Shown: positions 10,756 through 23,600, counted from the stretch's first letter. The stretch is 64,000 nt of DNA from Mesostigma viride (GCA_009746045.1 RPFO01000103.1:664570-728569); one strand, 5' to 3'. Translations and numbers: made by a program. The notes: generated from the letters alone by a model not told the origin.

Positions 10756-11375
10756 TCTGCCCGGCTCTAGGCTTGGTTCTGCCGAAAATGGGCTCTACCG
10801 ACGAATGTACAACGCGCGTTACTTGATAAACCTGTGATAACCACTAGTTTCCCTATTTAGTTTCTGAAACCGCTGCACACACAAGTAAAACCGATACGGC
10901 AGATTTCCTATTTCCCTTTCGAAGGTCCGTCCGTAAACTGAACGTGGCCGTTGCCTGACCGACAGGTTGAAGAAATCCCAACCTACATTGAATTAAAGAG
11001 ATTGCTATTCCTATTGGTTAATAAAAAATACCCATTTACCCGGAAATTGAAGAGATTGCTAAAACGGATCTTGATACCCTAGGCTTAGCAGGGATTACCT
11101 ATTGGATATATTTGGATTAAACGTACACCTATTTATCTGGAATCAAAGAGATTGCCCACCTTCAATTAGGATTCGCTGATACTCATTTCCCCTCTCACCC
11201 CTTTAATTAATTAATTAATTAATTAGACTCGTGCTCCCGTTGGGGAGTCACGGAGCATTAACCCCGATCGGATGGATGGATGGATGGGTGCAAACAGTCT
11301 CACCCCTTTGGTCCATAATTGGCTAATAAAAAATATACCCATTTCCCCGAAAATTAAAGAGATTGAAATATACTA
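10756..11375. other. Gene-free AT-rich DNA with repeated motifs
   Basis: No coding region seen. The motif aaaaaatatacccatttcccc occurs at about 9643 and 11328, and a variant at about 11022. An (ttaa)n run at 11203-11225 is followed by a short tract resembling other dispersed repeat ends in the window. Confidence 0.55.
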
Positions 11376-12650
11376 GAGTAACCCGCTGGCTCCGCCCAGC
11401 CCAAAACAGGGTCCCTTGTTTTGGCAGTACTTCGCCCCGCTGCCCGCAGCCCGCAGCCCGCAGCCCGCTGCCCGCTGCCCGCTGCCCGCTGCCCGCTGCC
11501 CGCTGCCCGCTGCCCGCTGCCCGCTGCCCGCTGGAATAGTACGGTGCTCGCTTCGCTGGCGGATTGGTGCGCAGCCGGTACGCTGCCCGCTGCCGTGCCC
11601 GCTGGAATAGTACGGTGCTCGCTTCGCTCGCGGATTGGTGCGCAGTACGGTGCTCGCTCGCTGTGCGCTGCGCGCAGGCCGCTGGCGCGGCCGCTCGCTC
11701 GCTTCGCTCGCTCGCTGGGCGCTTCGCGCGGATTGGTGGTCAGTGCTTCCGGTTCTTTTGGATTGGCGGGGTACTCCGGAATGCCCTGAATGCTCGGGGA
11801 TGCTGTTAGATTGCTAAATTAATAAATAGGACTAGTGTCACCCGCTGGCTTCGCCCAGCCCAAAACAGGGTCCCTTTTTTTGGCAGTACTTCGCCCCGCT
11901 GCCCGCTGCCCGCAGCCCGCAGCCCGCTGCCCGTTGCCCGCTGCCCGCTGCCCGCTGCCCGCTGCCCGCTGCCCGCTGCCCGCTGCCCGCTGCCCGCTGC
12001 CCGCTGCCCGCTGCCCGCTGCCCGCTGCCCGCTGCCCGCTGCCCGCTGCCCGCTGCCCGCTGCCCGCTGCCCGCTGCCCGCTGCCCGCTGCCCGCTGCCC
12101 GCTGCCCGCTGCCCGCTGCCCGCTGCCCGCTGCCCGCTGCCCGCTGCCCGCTGCCCGCTGCCCGCTGCCCGCTGCCCGCTGCCCGCTGCCCGCTGCCCGC
12201 TGCCCGCTGGAATAGTACGGTGCTCGCTTCGCTCGCGGATTGGTGCGCAGTACGCTGCCCGCTGCCCGCTGGAATAGTACGGTGCTCGCTTCGCTGGCGG
12301 ATTGGTGCGCAGTACGCTGCCCGCTGCCCGCTGGAATAGTACGGTGCTCGCTTCGCTCGCGGATTGGTGCGCAGTACGCTTCCCGCTGCCCGCTGGAATA
12401 GTACGGTGCTCGCTTCGCTGGCGGATTGGTGCGCAGCCGGTACGCTGTCCGCTGCCCGCTGGAATAGTACGGTGCTCGCTTCGCTGGCGGATTGGTGCGC
12501 AGTACGGTGCTCGCTCGCTTCGCTCGCTCGCTGGTTGCTTCGCGCGGATTGGTGGTCAGTAATTCCGGTTGTTTTGGATTGGCGGGGTACTCCGCGATGC
12601 CTTGGATAGTGCGGGATTGCGTCAGGTTGCGAAATTAGTGAATAGGATAG
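11376..12650. repeat. Compound tandem repeat: duplicated block with 7-bp and 62-bp arrays
   Basis: Two related blocks (about 11376-11831 and 11832-12650) start with the same about 60-bp lead (cccgctggct(c/t)cgcccagccc) and end with the same tail (cggattggtggtcagt). Between them are arrays of the 7-mer gcccgct (about 44 copies at about 11900-12208) and several copies of a roughly 62-bp unit (ggaatagtacggtgctcgct...) at about 12209-12510. The blocks differ mainly in copy number. Frames through the arrays are repeat artefacts. Confidence 0.93.
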
Positions 12651-12668
12651 GACAACACCCATTATTTT

Positions 12669-12682
12669 CAGTGTTTTTTTTA
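12669..12682 (+). repeat. Left terminal inverted repeat of hAT transposon
   Basis: cagtgtttttttta, matching the complement of 16784-16797. Followed by several GTGGCG/GCCAC subterminal motifs up to about 12810. Confidence 0.75.
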
Positions 12683-13019
12683 AGGTTTTCGCTACTAGTG
12701 GCGCTAGGCCACTTGTGGCGTTTCGAACTATGAAAACTTCAGTTTACTCGGCCAATGTGTGGCTTTAAGCCAATTAAAATTGGGCTTGGCACGGCCACGT
12801 GTGGCGGGCTGGCTTTTTGGTGCAGCAAATGACCCTGCCGGCAGTGGGGTCAGCGCGGCGCGGGCCGCGCGGCGCCGTACTGGCTGTACACAAGGCGGGC
12901 GAGCGTCTCCGTCTCAGGCATCGGCGCCGGGCGCCGGGCCGCCGGCTGCCCGGCCTGCTGGCGGGCAGCCCCATTCTCATCATACTTCAATTGCACTTGT
13001 GTCTTCCTACTTAAATGAA

Positions 13020-13624
13020 AAGTATAAAAACCTATGAAGGTGTAGTGTTTACTAACGCGTTAAATAATGAGACTAAGGATGCATTATAGTTACCTAATTA
13101 GTTTCAGTCTACTATGAAGTGAGGTTACTCAGTCAAAAGTCAACTGAAAGTTAGTCAGCTCATAAGCTTCAGTAAGCGGCCGTACTAAATTTATGAAATC
13201 ACTACGTCACGCGAGAATAAATTCAAAAAAAAGCACTGTGTGCTTTGAACTTACTTAATTTGTTGTATTGGCGCAGTATTACTTCTCACGACCGACTTAG
13301 TAATGTTTGGCTTCCTAGTTTCCGTGATTCCGTCATGAACGAATAATAAGGATTATGGCTCATTCGCAATTGCTCATTGGTGGCCTCATCATTTTATTTA
13401 AAGTTCATTAATAATTACGCCCCTCTAAAAGCGAAGCCATGACTAGCTTGCACACTTGACTACATGCCGATGGCGGGGACAATGTAAGCAATTACGTTGT
13501 CGTCAGAAGGCCGGGCAACAAACTTGAAAACGCTAGCTGCCCAAAATTTGAGATTCCGCGGAAAGCACAGAAAATAAGAAAACTTAGTAGCTAGCAGCAA
13601 GGAATCATATAAGCAATTATGTAT
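13020..13624. other. Non-coding internal region of the hAT element
   Basis: AT-rich 600 bp between the left subterminal repeats and the transposase stop. It probably contains the 3' untranslated region. No other feature seen. Confidence 0.5.
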
Positions 13625-16227
13625 TTAAGTAAGAACACTGCCGGTTGCGCGGCGGCCCTTCTCCGCAGACCACACTGCATATGCCGCCTGGATCGGCATG
13701 TCTTCGTATGAAGAGCTGCATGCAAAGATGCGGACCGCCACGTTCAGATGGCGCTCGAGAAGGCGGTTGCGAATATCGCTCTTAATGAAATTCATGTGGC
13801 TGAACCTCCGCTCATTCTCCACGCTGGTAAGAGGGAGGAGCAGCATCAACTCTGCCAGCTGCAGATACGCCCCCACAAACTCGTGCATGAGCGGGTTGGT
13901 CAACAAAACCTTCCACAACGCCCTTGCGGACGTGTACTCCTGGCTGTTGCTCTTCATCATGAGCATAAAGGAGTCGAGCTGGTCATCCAGGAGGGACGGG
14001 GAAATCAGTGGGCCCACCTTCTTCCCATTCACCATGGTGACCCCCACAGCAAACTTGCGCTTGAGCACCTGAACTTGTTTCTGCACCTCGGCCACGTCGC
14101 GCTCCTTCTCAGTCCACCAGCCTGGCTGCAAAATGGACATCGCGGAGAGCAGACCGTTTGGTGGGAATCGGATATCGAAGTCGTCCAGCACCACCTTGGC
14201 CGCAGCGGTAGCCTGCTCCTGCGCAGCAATTACGCGGAGTCTGAACTCCTCCTCCGTGACACTTGCCACTGAAACGTAGCGAGCCCGAGAACCCGAGGCC
14301 TCGTGCACCGTTTGACATGTTACCGGGTGTTCCATTTCCTGGCAGTTGCGGAAAACCTCGCCGCGGTCGGTGAGAAAGGGTGACGTGTCGGCATCCAAGT
14401 CTATAAACCCCTTCCAGAGGGTCCCAGTGAACACCTTGGGCCCTTCCACATACTCATCACGGATTGTTGTCTTGCAGTCCTCGATCGCATGGGCAAGGGT
14501 GTCGAGCTGCAGGTCCTGCTGCTGGCACTGCTTGACCAAGAAATTCATGGCATCCAGCATGCGCGCGAACACGACCACCCCGAGCTGGGTGTCAATGTCC
14601 AGCATGTTGGCTAGCAAGTCCTGTGCTGCTGCCATTTGCTCCACTTCCTTGTGTTGGTAGGTGGCCAAGCACATGGCGATCGCAGGATACTCAATGCGGA
14701 ACGTGTTGAGGCACCCCTGCACGCTAAGCCAGCGTGTGTCGGACACGCGCTGCAGCTTCCGGCCACCCGTGCCCAGCATCCCCTGCCACATCTTCAGTTG
14801 CTCTGACTTCATGGCTGAGTGCGCCACCCAGTTGTGTGCTGACTTGAGGATTGACTCCACCCGCGCAAACAAGGAGTTCCCCTTGAGCTCGTTCGCTATC
14901 AGGCTGAGCTTGTGCGGCGCGCAGTGCATGGGCACGAGGAAGGGTGCATTGCTCATCAAGAGCTTCTTCCCGACACCCTTCCGCTGCCCCATCATCACCG
15001 ATGCCCCATCTGACCCGAAGCCAACCAGCTTCACCACGAGCTGATCGTCCGTGATTCCGAGCATGCCTCGCATTACTATGCACAGCTCGTTGTGCAGGGA
15101 GAGGGCGTCCACCGCAGTCACCTTTTTTAGCGTGACAAACTCCTGCTGCTTTATTCCATCCTCCACAAAAGCCACCTCCACCGACATGAATTCTACGTTA
15201 TCATTGGCCTTGGACTCATCGACGGTGACCGCGACATACCTAGCCGCGGCGACCCTTGCCTTAAGGTCAGCAAGCAACACGGCATCCAACGCCTCCGCCA
15301 TCTCCCAACCTGAGCCGTCAGTCCAATGGTGGGAGGGGAGCGCGTCCCTCATCTCCTCGTATTCGCAAAGGAGCGTTGGCAGCGACTCATAATCAGTCAT
15401 AGGCTTACCCTTCGCCAGGGTGTACGCCATCGCCTTGAACTGCTTGAGCTTAAGTCGGTCGGACTTGCTCAGCTGACCAGGGGGGGGGCAAACTCGCCCA
15501 TGACCGTCTGCCTCTGCCGGCTCTGCGTGCTCCTCTCCTCCCCTGAATACACCCGCAGGCACTCGCTCTTCTCCTTCGCAATGGCGGCCACGTGAGAGTC
15601 AGCCACAACGTGTGTCTTGAAAGTGTCGATCTTGAAAACCTTGGTCCCCCTACCCAGCCCGATGGTGACCTTGGCATCACGGCAAGGGCCGCAGTATGCT
15701 TCGTCCTTCTCTTCGTCATAGCGCAACCATGGGAAACGCAGCCCCCATTCGGGTTTCCACTTCCTATTGGCATCCGCGCCCTTCCAATCCCTCTTGGCAG
15801 GTGGCGCTACGAAAATGGAAAGCAGCACCAAGGAAATGAGGGGCGCATCACATCCATTCGAAGGCACATCGGACCCCACTTCCCCGTCCATGACCTTAAT
15901 GCTGACCTTGATGTAGTTCGCGTCTGCCCCTATCACCTCGGGATGTTCGGGCGCCCCCTCACTCTCTACCCGCCGAGCAGCAGCCCGCGTCTCCTTCGAC
16001 CTAAGCCTTTTCGCCTCCTCGGGAGCGATCTCTACCGTCGCCTTGGTTTTCCCAACGACAATGGAGGCTCCATTCGGACCTGGAAAGATTGGTTTGCATC
16101 GCATTCCGGCTGGGAGGGCCAAAGGCTTCCGGCCAAGCCCGGTGCCATAAAACACACTATTTCTTCTCTCTCCTCCCCTCACTACCTGCGGCGGCCCAGG
16201 TGGCCTAAACGGCCCAGCGTCTGCCAT
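13625..16227 (-). pseudogene. hAT transposase (TTF zinc finger + DUF4371-like + hAT dimerisation), one frame break
   Basis: Two minus-strand frames together make about 860 residues. The first (16227 to about 15489) carries a TTF/BED-like zinc finger (CGPC...HVVADSH) near residues 175-220. The second (to 13625) carries the RNase H-like core, with acidic positions in VAVTVDES and GFGSDGASVM. It also has SDTRWLSV and ends in the hAT dimerisation region (LPLTSVENERRFSHMNFIKSDIRNRLL shortened here: TSVENERRFS). The frames meet at a run of nine G (15480-15488); one more base, or two fewer, would join them. It is either a sequencing/assembly slip or a real inactivating change. The ATG at 16227 is the first in frame. 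The product would cut and rejoin the element's ends. Confidence 0.85.
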
Positions 16228-16783
16228 GGATTTTTCCTACTTGGTAAATTAACAACAACGATTACTAGTGCCGAAAGTCGAAACACATTAGTCAATGCAG
16301 TATGGCTGGCGAGTGACTTAATACTGAGGCGCCAGGCCGCCACTCGCCAGCTGTTATATGAGCCAGCTGTCGTGAAAATGCAGTTAATGAAATGCACACA
16401 AGCTGCAGTCTGCACAGTGCACTCTCCGTGCTCTGGTCTCGGGCAGCGGGCCACTTGCCACTTGGCACTTGGCCGCCGGCCGGGCTCTACGTACTGTACA
16501 TGCACTATGCAGTCAGTCAGTCATAGTAGTACTCATAGTAGTAGTCTAGTACTAGGGAGGCTTGTGGCGGAACGCCGACCGGAAGACCGGCTGACACCGC
16601 CAATTGTGGCGTAACCTGTACTAGAGTAAACTTCAGGCACGGCCACCCTGTGGCGAAACGAAACTACGAAGTAGAACAGCACGGCCAAATTGTGGCTTCT
16701 TGGGAGCCCTGTCAAAGTGGGTGGCAACGCCACATTTTGCCAAAAAAAGTGCCACACCGCCACATTTGGCGGTGTATCGCCAC

Positions 16784-16797
16784 TAAAAAAAACACTG
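16784..16797 (-). repeat. Right terminal inverted repeat of hAT transposon
   Basis: Complement of cagtgtttttttta. Preceded over about 200 bp by repeated GCCAC/GTGGC subterminal motifs (about 16600-16775). Confidence 0.75.
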
Positions 16798-17381
16798 AAT
16801 TTATTTTCACCGGGAAATTATTTATTACACGTGACACGTGATTAGGTTTGATAGGTCGACGAGATTGCCTCGGCGCACGTGTCGCGAACTCTCGATGTTG
16901 CCGCAAACGTCTGACAGCAGGAAATCGCGATTAATGATACTGCAGAAGTGCCGTTCGGGCTAGAATTCACAGCTTTAAAAAACGATCACGCTTTGCTGAA
17001 AATCCCGCTTTATATATATATAATCACGCTAACTTATAATCCTTGTCAGCGTCATGGCAGCTGGCACGTCTAATGGGCGATCTTCCTGCGTGCCGAGGTC
17101 GGGAATGTAAAAGATAACGGCACCGTCATGAAGTGGACAGCATGTCAGGTATATATGGGGAGGCTTTATTTAGCGACGTTGTGCCTTCGCTATCCATGCG
17201 ATGGATACGGGGCCCAGTGCAATTCATGTAGTTTCCATCCAAGGCAGGCCGCATGGAACCAATGTCAAACTACTAAAATGCAGGTATCACTATGCACACT
17301 TGCGTGGAAGTTAGATGGCTGGCTGGGCGGCTATGCATGCATAGGCGCTAGCTGTAGACCGCTATAGCTGCAGGCCGCAGC
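16798..17381 (+). promoter_or_regulatory. Upstream region of the cyclase gene; TATA-like stretch
   Basis: No coding frame. A TATA-like ctttatatatatataat lies at about 17008-17024, roughly 360 bp before the proposed ATG. A cacgtg palindrome lies near 16829. Promoter function is an inference from position only. Confidence 0.3.
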
Positions 17382-17672
17382 ATGGTGGCTCTTCGCCATC
17401 CACTTACATCATGCCCTAGTTACTTCTGTGCGCTATTAATCGCTCAGTTGGTAGCGTGGCTGTATCTCGCGGCGGCACAGGGCGACAGGAATGCCACTCT
17501 TTTCTGCCCATGCGTGGATCGACGCACTACCCGATTCTCTTTACTTACCCATTTCCGAACGCAAACGAGCACATCTACGGGGGGGCAGCTTCGTGCTGGC
17601 GTCCTTCAAGCAGCGCGTGACCGTGAACTTCAGCTGAGTGCATACAGTTACAGTGCCGGCGACAATTTCAAC
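17382..17672 (+). CDS. Cyclase gene exon 1: signal peptide and start of binding domain
   Basis: The ATG starts a protein with a hydrophobic segment (YFCALLIAQLVAWLYLAAA), a likely signal peptide or anchor. A stretch ending GGQLRAGVLQAARDRELQL follows, the usual first helix of a periplasmic-binding fold. The donor GTAAGT follows TTCAAC; phase 0. Confidence 0.7.
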
Positions 17673-20600
17673 GTAAGTAGTTGGATCTTGCAACGTCACC
17701 CGATTAGAACTCATGACAAGACGGGTCCCGTGCCCTCCCTGAGAAGATAAGAGGCGTTAATTAACCATTCATCATTTGGAGCTGCTACCTCGGAGGTGTA
17801 TAGCGACTGGAATTTCCGAAAAGTTCTAGAGACCGTCGTGAACCGGTGGGGCGTAATTGGACACAGTCCCTAGCTGCTGGTGTCTGCGTTCTCCTTACCA
17901 AATTATTCCCCTTTCCCCTTAGGGCTTCCTTCCCATGTCCGCTTTTCCCTTTCCCCTTAATGTCTGGTTAATGTCTTGCGGTCTCTCACGCCAAGGCAAA
18001 TGGGTGCAGGCCCGGGCTAGGGGATGCCTCACTGTCGCGCCCCCTTCCCTGCTCCACTGTCATCATGTTTCCTGAGTCTCCTAACAGATGCCAGAAGGTG
18101 GCATCGCTGCCCTACCTGGGGGCTGGGGGCCCTCACCTGGACCCTGGACCCTCCCTTGCCTGTTAGGGTCTTCAGCAGGAGCTTGCTGATGCTTGTGGCA
18201 GATGCCAGTAGCTAGTGGTTCTTGCCAACAAAAAGGTTCCTGTGCCCATGAACATCCTCCCTCCTTCGCTTCCTTCCCCCGCCTCCGTCTTTCCCCCCCT
18301 CCCTCCTTCGCTTCGTTTCCCCGCCTCCGTCTTTCCCCCCCTCCCTCCTTCGCTTCCTTTCCCCGCCTCCGTCTTTCCCCCCCTCCCCCCCCCCCTACCC
18401 CCTCCCCCCTCCCCCCTTCCCCCTACCCCCCCTACCCCCTACCCCCTACCCCCTACCCCCTACCCCCTACCCCACTCCCCCCTACCCCCTACCCCCTACC
18501 CCCTACCCCCTACCCCTACCCCAATACCCCCAACCCCCTACCCCCTACCCCCTACCCCCTACCCCCTACCCCCTTTCCCCTTCCCCCTTCCTCCTCACCT
18601 CCTCACCTCCTCACCTCCTCACCTCCTCACCTCCTCACCTCCTCACCTCCTCACCTCCTCACCTCCTCACCTCCTCACCTCCTCACCTCCTCACCTCCTC
18701 ACCTCCTCACCTCCTCACCTCCTCACCTCCTCACCTCCTCACCTCCTCACCTCCTCACCTCCTCACCTCCTCACCTCCTCACCTCCTCACCTCCTCACCT
18801 CCTCACCTCCTCACCTCCTCACCTCCTCACCTCCTCACCTCCTCACCTCCTCACCTCCTCACCTCCTCACCTCCTCACCTCCTCACCTCCTCACCTCCTC
18901 ACCTCCTCACCTCCTCACCTCCTCACCTCCTCACCTCCTCACCTCCTCACCTCCTCACCTCCTCACCTCCTCACCTCCTCACCTCCTCACCTCCTCACCT
19001 CCTCACCTCCTCACCTCCTCACCTCCTCACCTCCTCACCTCCTCACCTCCTCCCCTCCTCCCTCCTCCCCTCCTCCCTCCTCCCCTCCTCCCCTCCTCCC
19101 CTCCTCCCCTCCTCTCCTCCCCTCCTCCCCTCCTCCCCTCCTCCCCTCCTCCCCTCCTCCTCCTCCCTCCTCCCCTCCTCCCCTCCTCCCCTCCTCCCTC
19201 CTCCCTCCTCCCCTCCTCCCCTCCTCCCCCTCCCCTCCTCCCTCCTCCTCCTCCCCTCCTCCCCTCCTCCCTCCTCCCCTCCTCCCCTCCTCCCCTCCTC
19301 CCTCCTCCCCTCCTCCCTCCTCCCCTCCTCCCTCCTCCCCCTCCCCTCCTCCCTCCTCCCCTCCTCCCCTCCTCCCCTCCTCCCCTCCTCCCCTCCTCCC
19401 CTCCTCCCCTCCTCCCTCCTCCCCCTCCCTCCTCCCCTCCTCCCCTCCTCCCCTCCTCCCCTCCTCCCCTCCTCCCCTCCTCCCCCCTCCCCTCCTCCCC
19501 TCCTCCCCTCCTCCCCTCCTCCCCTCCTCCCCTCCTCCCCTCCTCCCCTCCTCCCCTCCTCCCCTCCTCCCTCCTCACCTCCTCACCTCCTCACCTCCTC
19601 ACCTCCTCACCTCCTCACCTCCTCACCTCCTCCCTCCTCCCTCCTCCCCTCCTCCCCTCCTCCCCTCCTCCCTCCTCCCCTCCTCCCCTCCTCCCCTCCT
19701 CCCCTCCTCCCCTCCTCCCCTCCTCCCCTCCTCCCCTCCTCCCCCTCCTCCCCTCCTCCCCTCCTCCCCTCCTCCCCTCCTCCCTCCTACCCTCCTCCCC
19801 TCCTCCCCTCCTCCCCTCCTCCCCTCCTCCCCTCCTCCCCTCCTCCCCTCCTACCCTCCTACCCTCCTCCCCTCCTCCCCTCCTCCCCTCCTCCCCTCCT
19901 CCCCTCCTCCCCTCCTCACCTCCTCACCTCCTCCCCTCCTCCCCTCCTCCCCTCCTCCCCTCCTCCCCTCCTCACCTCCTCCCCTCCTCCCCTCCTCACC
20001 TCCTCCCCTCCTCCCCTCCTCCCTCCTCACCTCCTCACCTCCTCACCTCCTCACCTCCTCACCTCCTCACCTCCTCACCTCCTCACCTCCTCACCTCCTC
20101 ACCTCCTCACCTCCTCACCTCCTCACCTCCTCCCTCCTCCCCTCCTCCCCTCCTCCCCTCCTCCCCTCCTCCCCTCCTCCCCTCCTCCCCTCCTCCCCTC
20201 CTCCCCTCCTCCCCTCCTCCCCTCCTCCCCTCCTCCCCTCCTCCCCTCCTCCCCTCCTCCCCTCCTCCCCTCCTCCCCTCCTCCCCTCCTACCCTCCTAC
20301 CCTCCTACCCTCCTACCCTCCTACCCTCCTACCCTCCTACCCTCCTACCCTCCTACCCCTCTCACCTTCTGACCTTCTCCCTTAGCACACATAGAATAGC
20401 TAGTGGGGTTGCATTAATCTAAATTTTTTGTTTCCAAACTAAACAAGGGAGCATGACTTCCGGGCTGCCCCTAATTGCCATCCTCCCTCGTCCCCCTCCC
20501 TTCCCCTCTTTCCTTGTTCTCTCCTGGTTCCCTTCATTCCTTCTTTCCCACATGGCTGCTTCCCCCCGAGTTTGCAGGTGAGGAATGCCAGTGCTTTCCT

Positions 20601-23600
20601 CGATGCCGAGATTCGGGCGGGGACAGCTGGCATCGTGGCGTCGCTCGAGAGCGACCAGGTGAATCCGTCGCTCGCACTTAGCTAACTTAAAGGCGGTCGC
20701 TCGCATTGCATTGATCTTTGAGGGAGTCTTACAATGCCTTGGCTTGTGCGTCTGGTGCTCGCAGCGCATTGACTTTGAAGCACTGGGTAGTGCTGGGTGT
20801 ATCGTGCCCTCCCCCCCCCCCCCTGGTTCACCCGTGGGGGCCCTGCCCGGGCCACACAAAGATCTCTGCATTCTGTGGTCAGGGCGAGGGGCCCGCGGTG
20901 GTTCAGGGGGGGGGGGGTGCGTGATCGAACTAGACTTGCAGCACAATCACTTCCTGCAGTGTCCCCCAACACCGGCAGCAAGCCCTTCTTGCCTGCCCTG
21001 GCATCATGCAGTGCTGATGACAATGACAACCAGTAGCACAGATAAAGCCATTGGCATTGCCTTGACTCCCATCCCTACCTCGACCCCGACCCCGACCCCA
21101 ACCCCAACGCTGTTGCAACGCGCATCCCGTGGCCCAGGCATGTCACAGCGAACATTACAGCATGCACGCGCGCGGTTTTGCAGTATATGCATCCCTGTGA
21201 TCTTTGCAGTAATTGATTAATTAATTAATTAGGAACATGACTCCGTTGGGAGTACGTGTGGTACATAGCCCTGATCTTTGCAGTAATACGCGTGCTACCC
21301 CTTCCTAACATCTTTTGTGGCGTCTCGCCTTCACTACTTTCTCTTCGTTTTCCTTTCTGTTTTTTTTCATGCACGGTTGTGATCCCCACACCCTGGGAAT
21401 GAACATACGTGCAGATCACCGCGTCCTTCATCGCCGCCAACGCTGCTGGCATCCCCATCTACCTCGTGGGGGGGGGAGACCCCGACCTTGTCCAGAGCCT
21501 CCAAAGGTTCGACTCCTTCTTGGGTGGCCCCATCCGTGCCTCCATCCGCTACATCGGCCCCGACGAAGCGGCGCTCGCGACCACGCTCACAGCCACACTG
21601 ATCAGCCAAGGGGTCGACCACCTGGAGTGCATCATCCTATCGCTTGACGACTCGCGGTGGCCTAGCCGGTGCCGGCTGGCGCAGGCCGCGTTCCTGGAGG
21701 CAGGCAGGACGGCCGACGTGCTCCCTGTGCTTTCTACCAACCTTGACAGCGTCGTCAGGAACATCCTGGAGGGCCACGCAGAGCGCCACTTTGCTGTCCT
21801 GGTGGAAGACATTGCCACGTATCGGAGCGTGAGGGCGTCCCTTCCCGCAGGCGCCAGCATCATAGTCGTCGTGTATGAGACATCGGTCGAGGTGCTGGCG
21901 GACATCCGTGCGGGCCAGCGCGTGCTGGCAGTGGATCTTGGCGTGTACACCCAGGGGTACCTGGCGCTGGCGCTGGCATCCGTGGAGCACCGCAACGGCC
22001 AGATGGTGACGTCTGACGTAGAGACCGCAGTGACCATCTACGGCCAGGGGGCAGAGCCGGTGAGTTTTTCCACCCTATCTCACATGGATTGGTGCCCTCT
22101 CATGCATCCAGCATGCCCCCTCCATGCGCTGAGCACCCGCCAGCACCTGCAACGGTTTGGAGCCCCCGTGCTAATAAAGAACTATAGTCCAACGGTATCG
22201 TATTTTCCCAAAATTTACTTATATCTTATATTTAGCCATTAATGAGCGAATGCGAGCTAGTGGTGTCTGTTTTATTTTGAGGTTTCTCGTACCGTAAATT
22301 TCGCCATCGGCAGGATCAGCACGGGCATTTCGCAAGCACGCACCCCTCACATCCATTCAGCACGCCTCCTCACATGCATTCAGCACGCCCCCTCCCACGC
22401 ATTCAGCATGCCCCCTCACATGCATTCAGCATGCCCCCTCAAATGCATTCAGCACACCCCCTCACAGGCATTCCACTTGCCCTCTCACATGCATTCAACA
22501 CGCCCTCTCCTATGCATTCAGCAGCCCCCTCCCCATGCATTCAGCACGCCCCCTCACATGCATGCAGCACGCCCCGTCCCATGCATTCAGCATGCCCCCT
22601 CACATGCATTCAACACGTCTATGCGCCCCTGTACACTGTTGTGTGCTTTTATCGCCGCCCTCGCCCCGTTTGTGTGCTTACCTTGACCCTCGCTCTGTAT
22701 GTGTGCTTTTTTCACGGCCCTTGCTCGGTTTGTGTGCTTTTATCTCGGCCATCGCTCCATTGTGGTTGAGGTCGTGCAGGTGACGGATGAGGCCATGCAG
22801 CGCGAGGTTTGCCATGCTGCAGGGAACCCCGTGTGCGGGGACCCAGGGGTGCTCCCGATGACCCTGGTTCGGGGCACCCCTTCTTCGGGGTGCCCCTGCT
22901 TTGACCGCGCGGACGTCCAATACAAGGTGGTCGGCGCGGTCGCCCAGAGGGTGCTCTCGTCCTACCACCTCTATCAGGGCATGGTGGACGCGGAAAGGGA
23001 CCTCCCGGGATCGGCGTTCCGGTGGTGAGCAACATGGGGTGGATAGGTTTGTCAGAAGGGTTGGGTTGGTATCGGTGCTAACAACTGTTATAAGATCTAC
23101 CAGGATCGGCATTCCGGTGGCATGTGATTATAGGGGGTCGAGTACGGCTGTTATTTTAGTAAGGTCGGCCGGCTGGGGAACCGTTGTGACGATTATTGCA
23201 ACATCTCCCGGGACGGGCTTTCCGATGGTGGGCGGTTGGGGGTGGGATAATTTTGTTATTGAAGTTATTGTGAGACCTCTCGCGAGATGTTGTAAGATAT
23301 TCCGGAATAACCCCTGCATGGGCTTTCCGATGGCAAGCTTTTCTGAAGATAATGGGAGGGGACGGGGGAGAATCGTGAGTGTTTGTGGTAAGACGCGTTA
23401 TCACATCTCCCAGGACCGGCGCTTCGATGACATGAAGTAGGGAGAGGGATAAGTTTGTTAGAGAGGCCGTGTTCGTATCGGTGCTAACAACTGTTATAAG
23501 AGCTACCAGGATCGGCATTCCGGTGGTAAGCAACAGGGGGATTGATAGGGTTGTTAGAAAGGCCGGGCTAGTATCTTCTCTGACACCAATGTTAGGGCTC

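Larger units (their letters stand above)
12669..16797 (-). mobile_element. hAT-superfamily DNA transposon (near-complete, transposase frameshifted)
   Basis: Bounded by 14-bp terminal inverted repeats (cagtgtttttttta, 12669-12682; complement at 16784-16797); the CAGTG start is typical of hAT. The subterminal 100-200 bp on both sides are rich in GCCAC/GTGGC motifs, as expected for hAT transposase binding sites. It encodes a BED/TTF zinc-finger plus hAT catalytic/dimerisation protein on the minus strand. No clean 8-bp target duplication is visible (attatttt against aatttatt), so the termini may have drifted. Confidence 0.82.

Noticed and set aside
9977-10826. 103- and 96-codon plus-strand frames
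   Set aside because: No domain; the second lies across the foldback; codon content like random frames.
11838-12662. 274-codon minus-strand frame rich in GSGQRAA repeats
   Set aside because: Translation of the 7-bp and 62-bp tandem repeats; no non-repeat protein signal.
16798-16805. 8-bp target duplication for the hAT at 12669-16797
   Set aside because: Flanks attatttt and aatttatt do not match; a shifted ttatttt match is likely chance in AT-rich sequence.
18415-18575. Telomere-like (CCCCCTA)n run
   Set aside because: Short, degenerate, flanked by other pyrimidine arrays and inside an intron; not a chromosome end.
18193-20422. Two 730-codon Pro/Ser/Leu-rich frames (hydroxyproline-rich glycoprotein look)
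   Set aside because: Repeat-driven, open in two frames at once, and inside an intron of a well-supported gene.
21409-22242. Treating the exon 3 frame as a stand-alone bacterial-type binding protein gene
   Set aside because: It starts at a splice acceptor, ends past a strong donor, and its fold needs exons 1-2 and 4-6.
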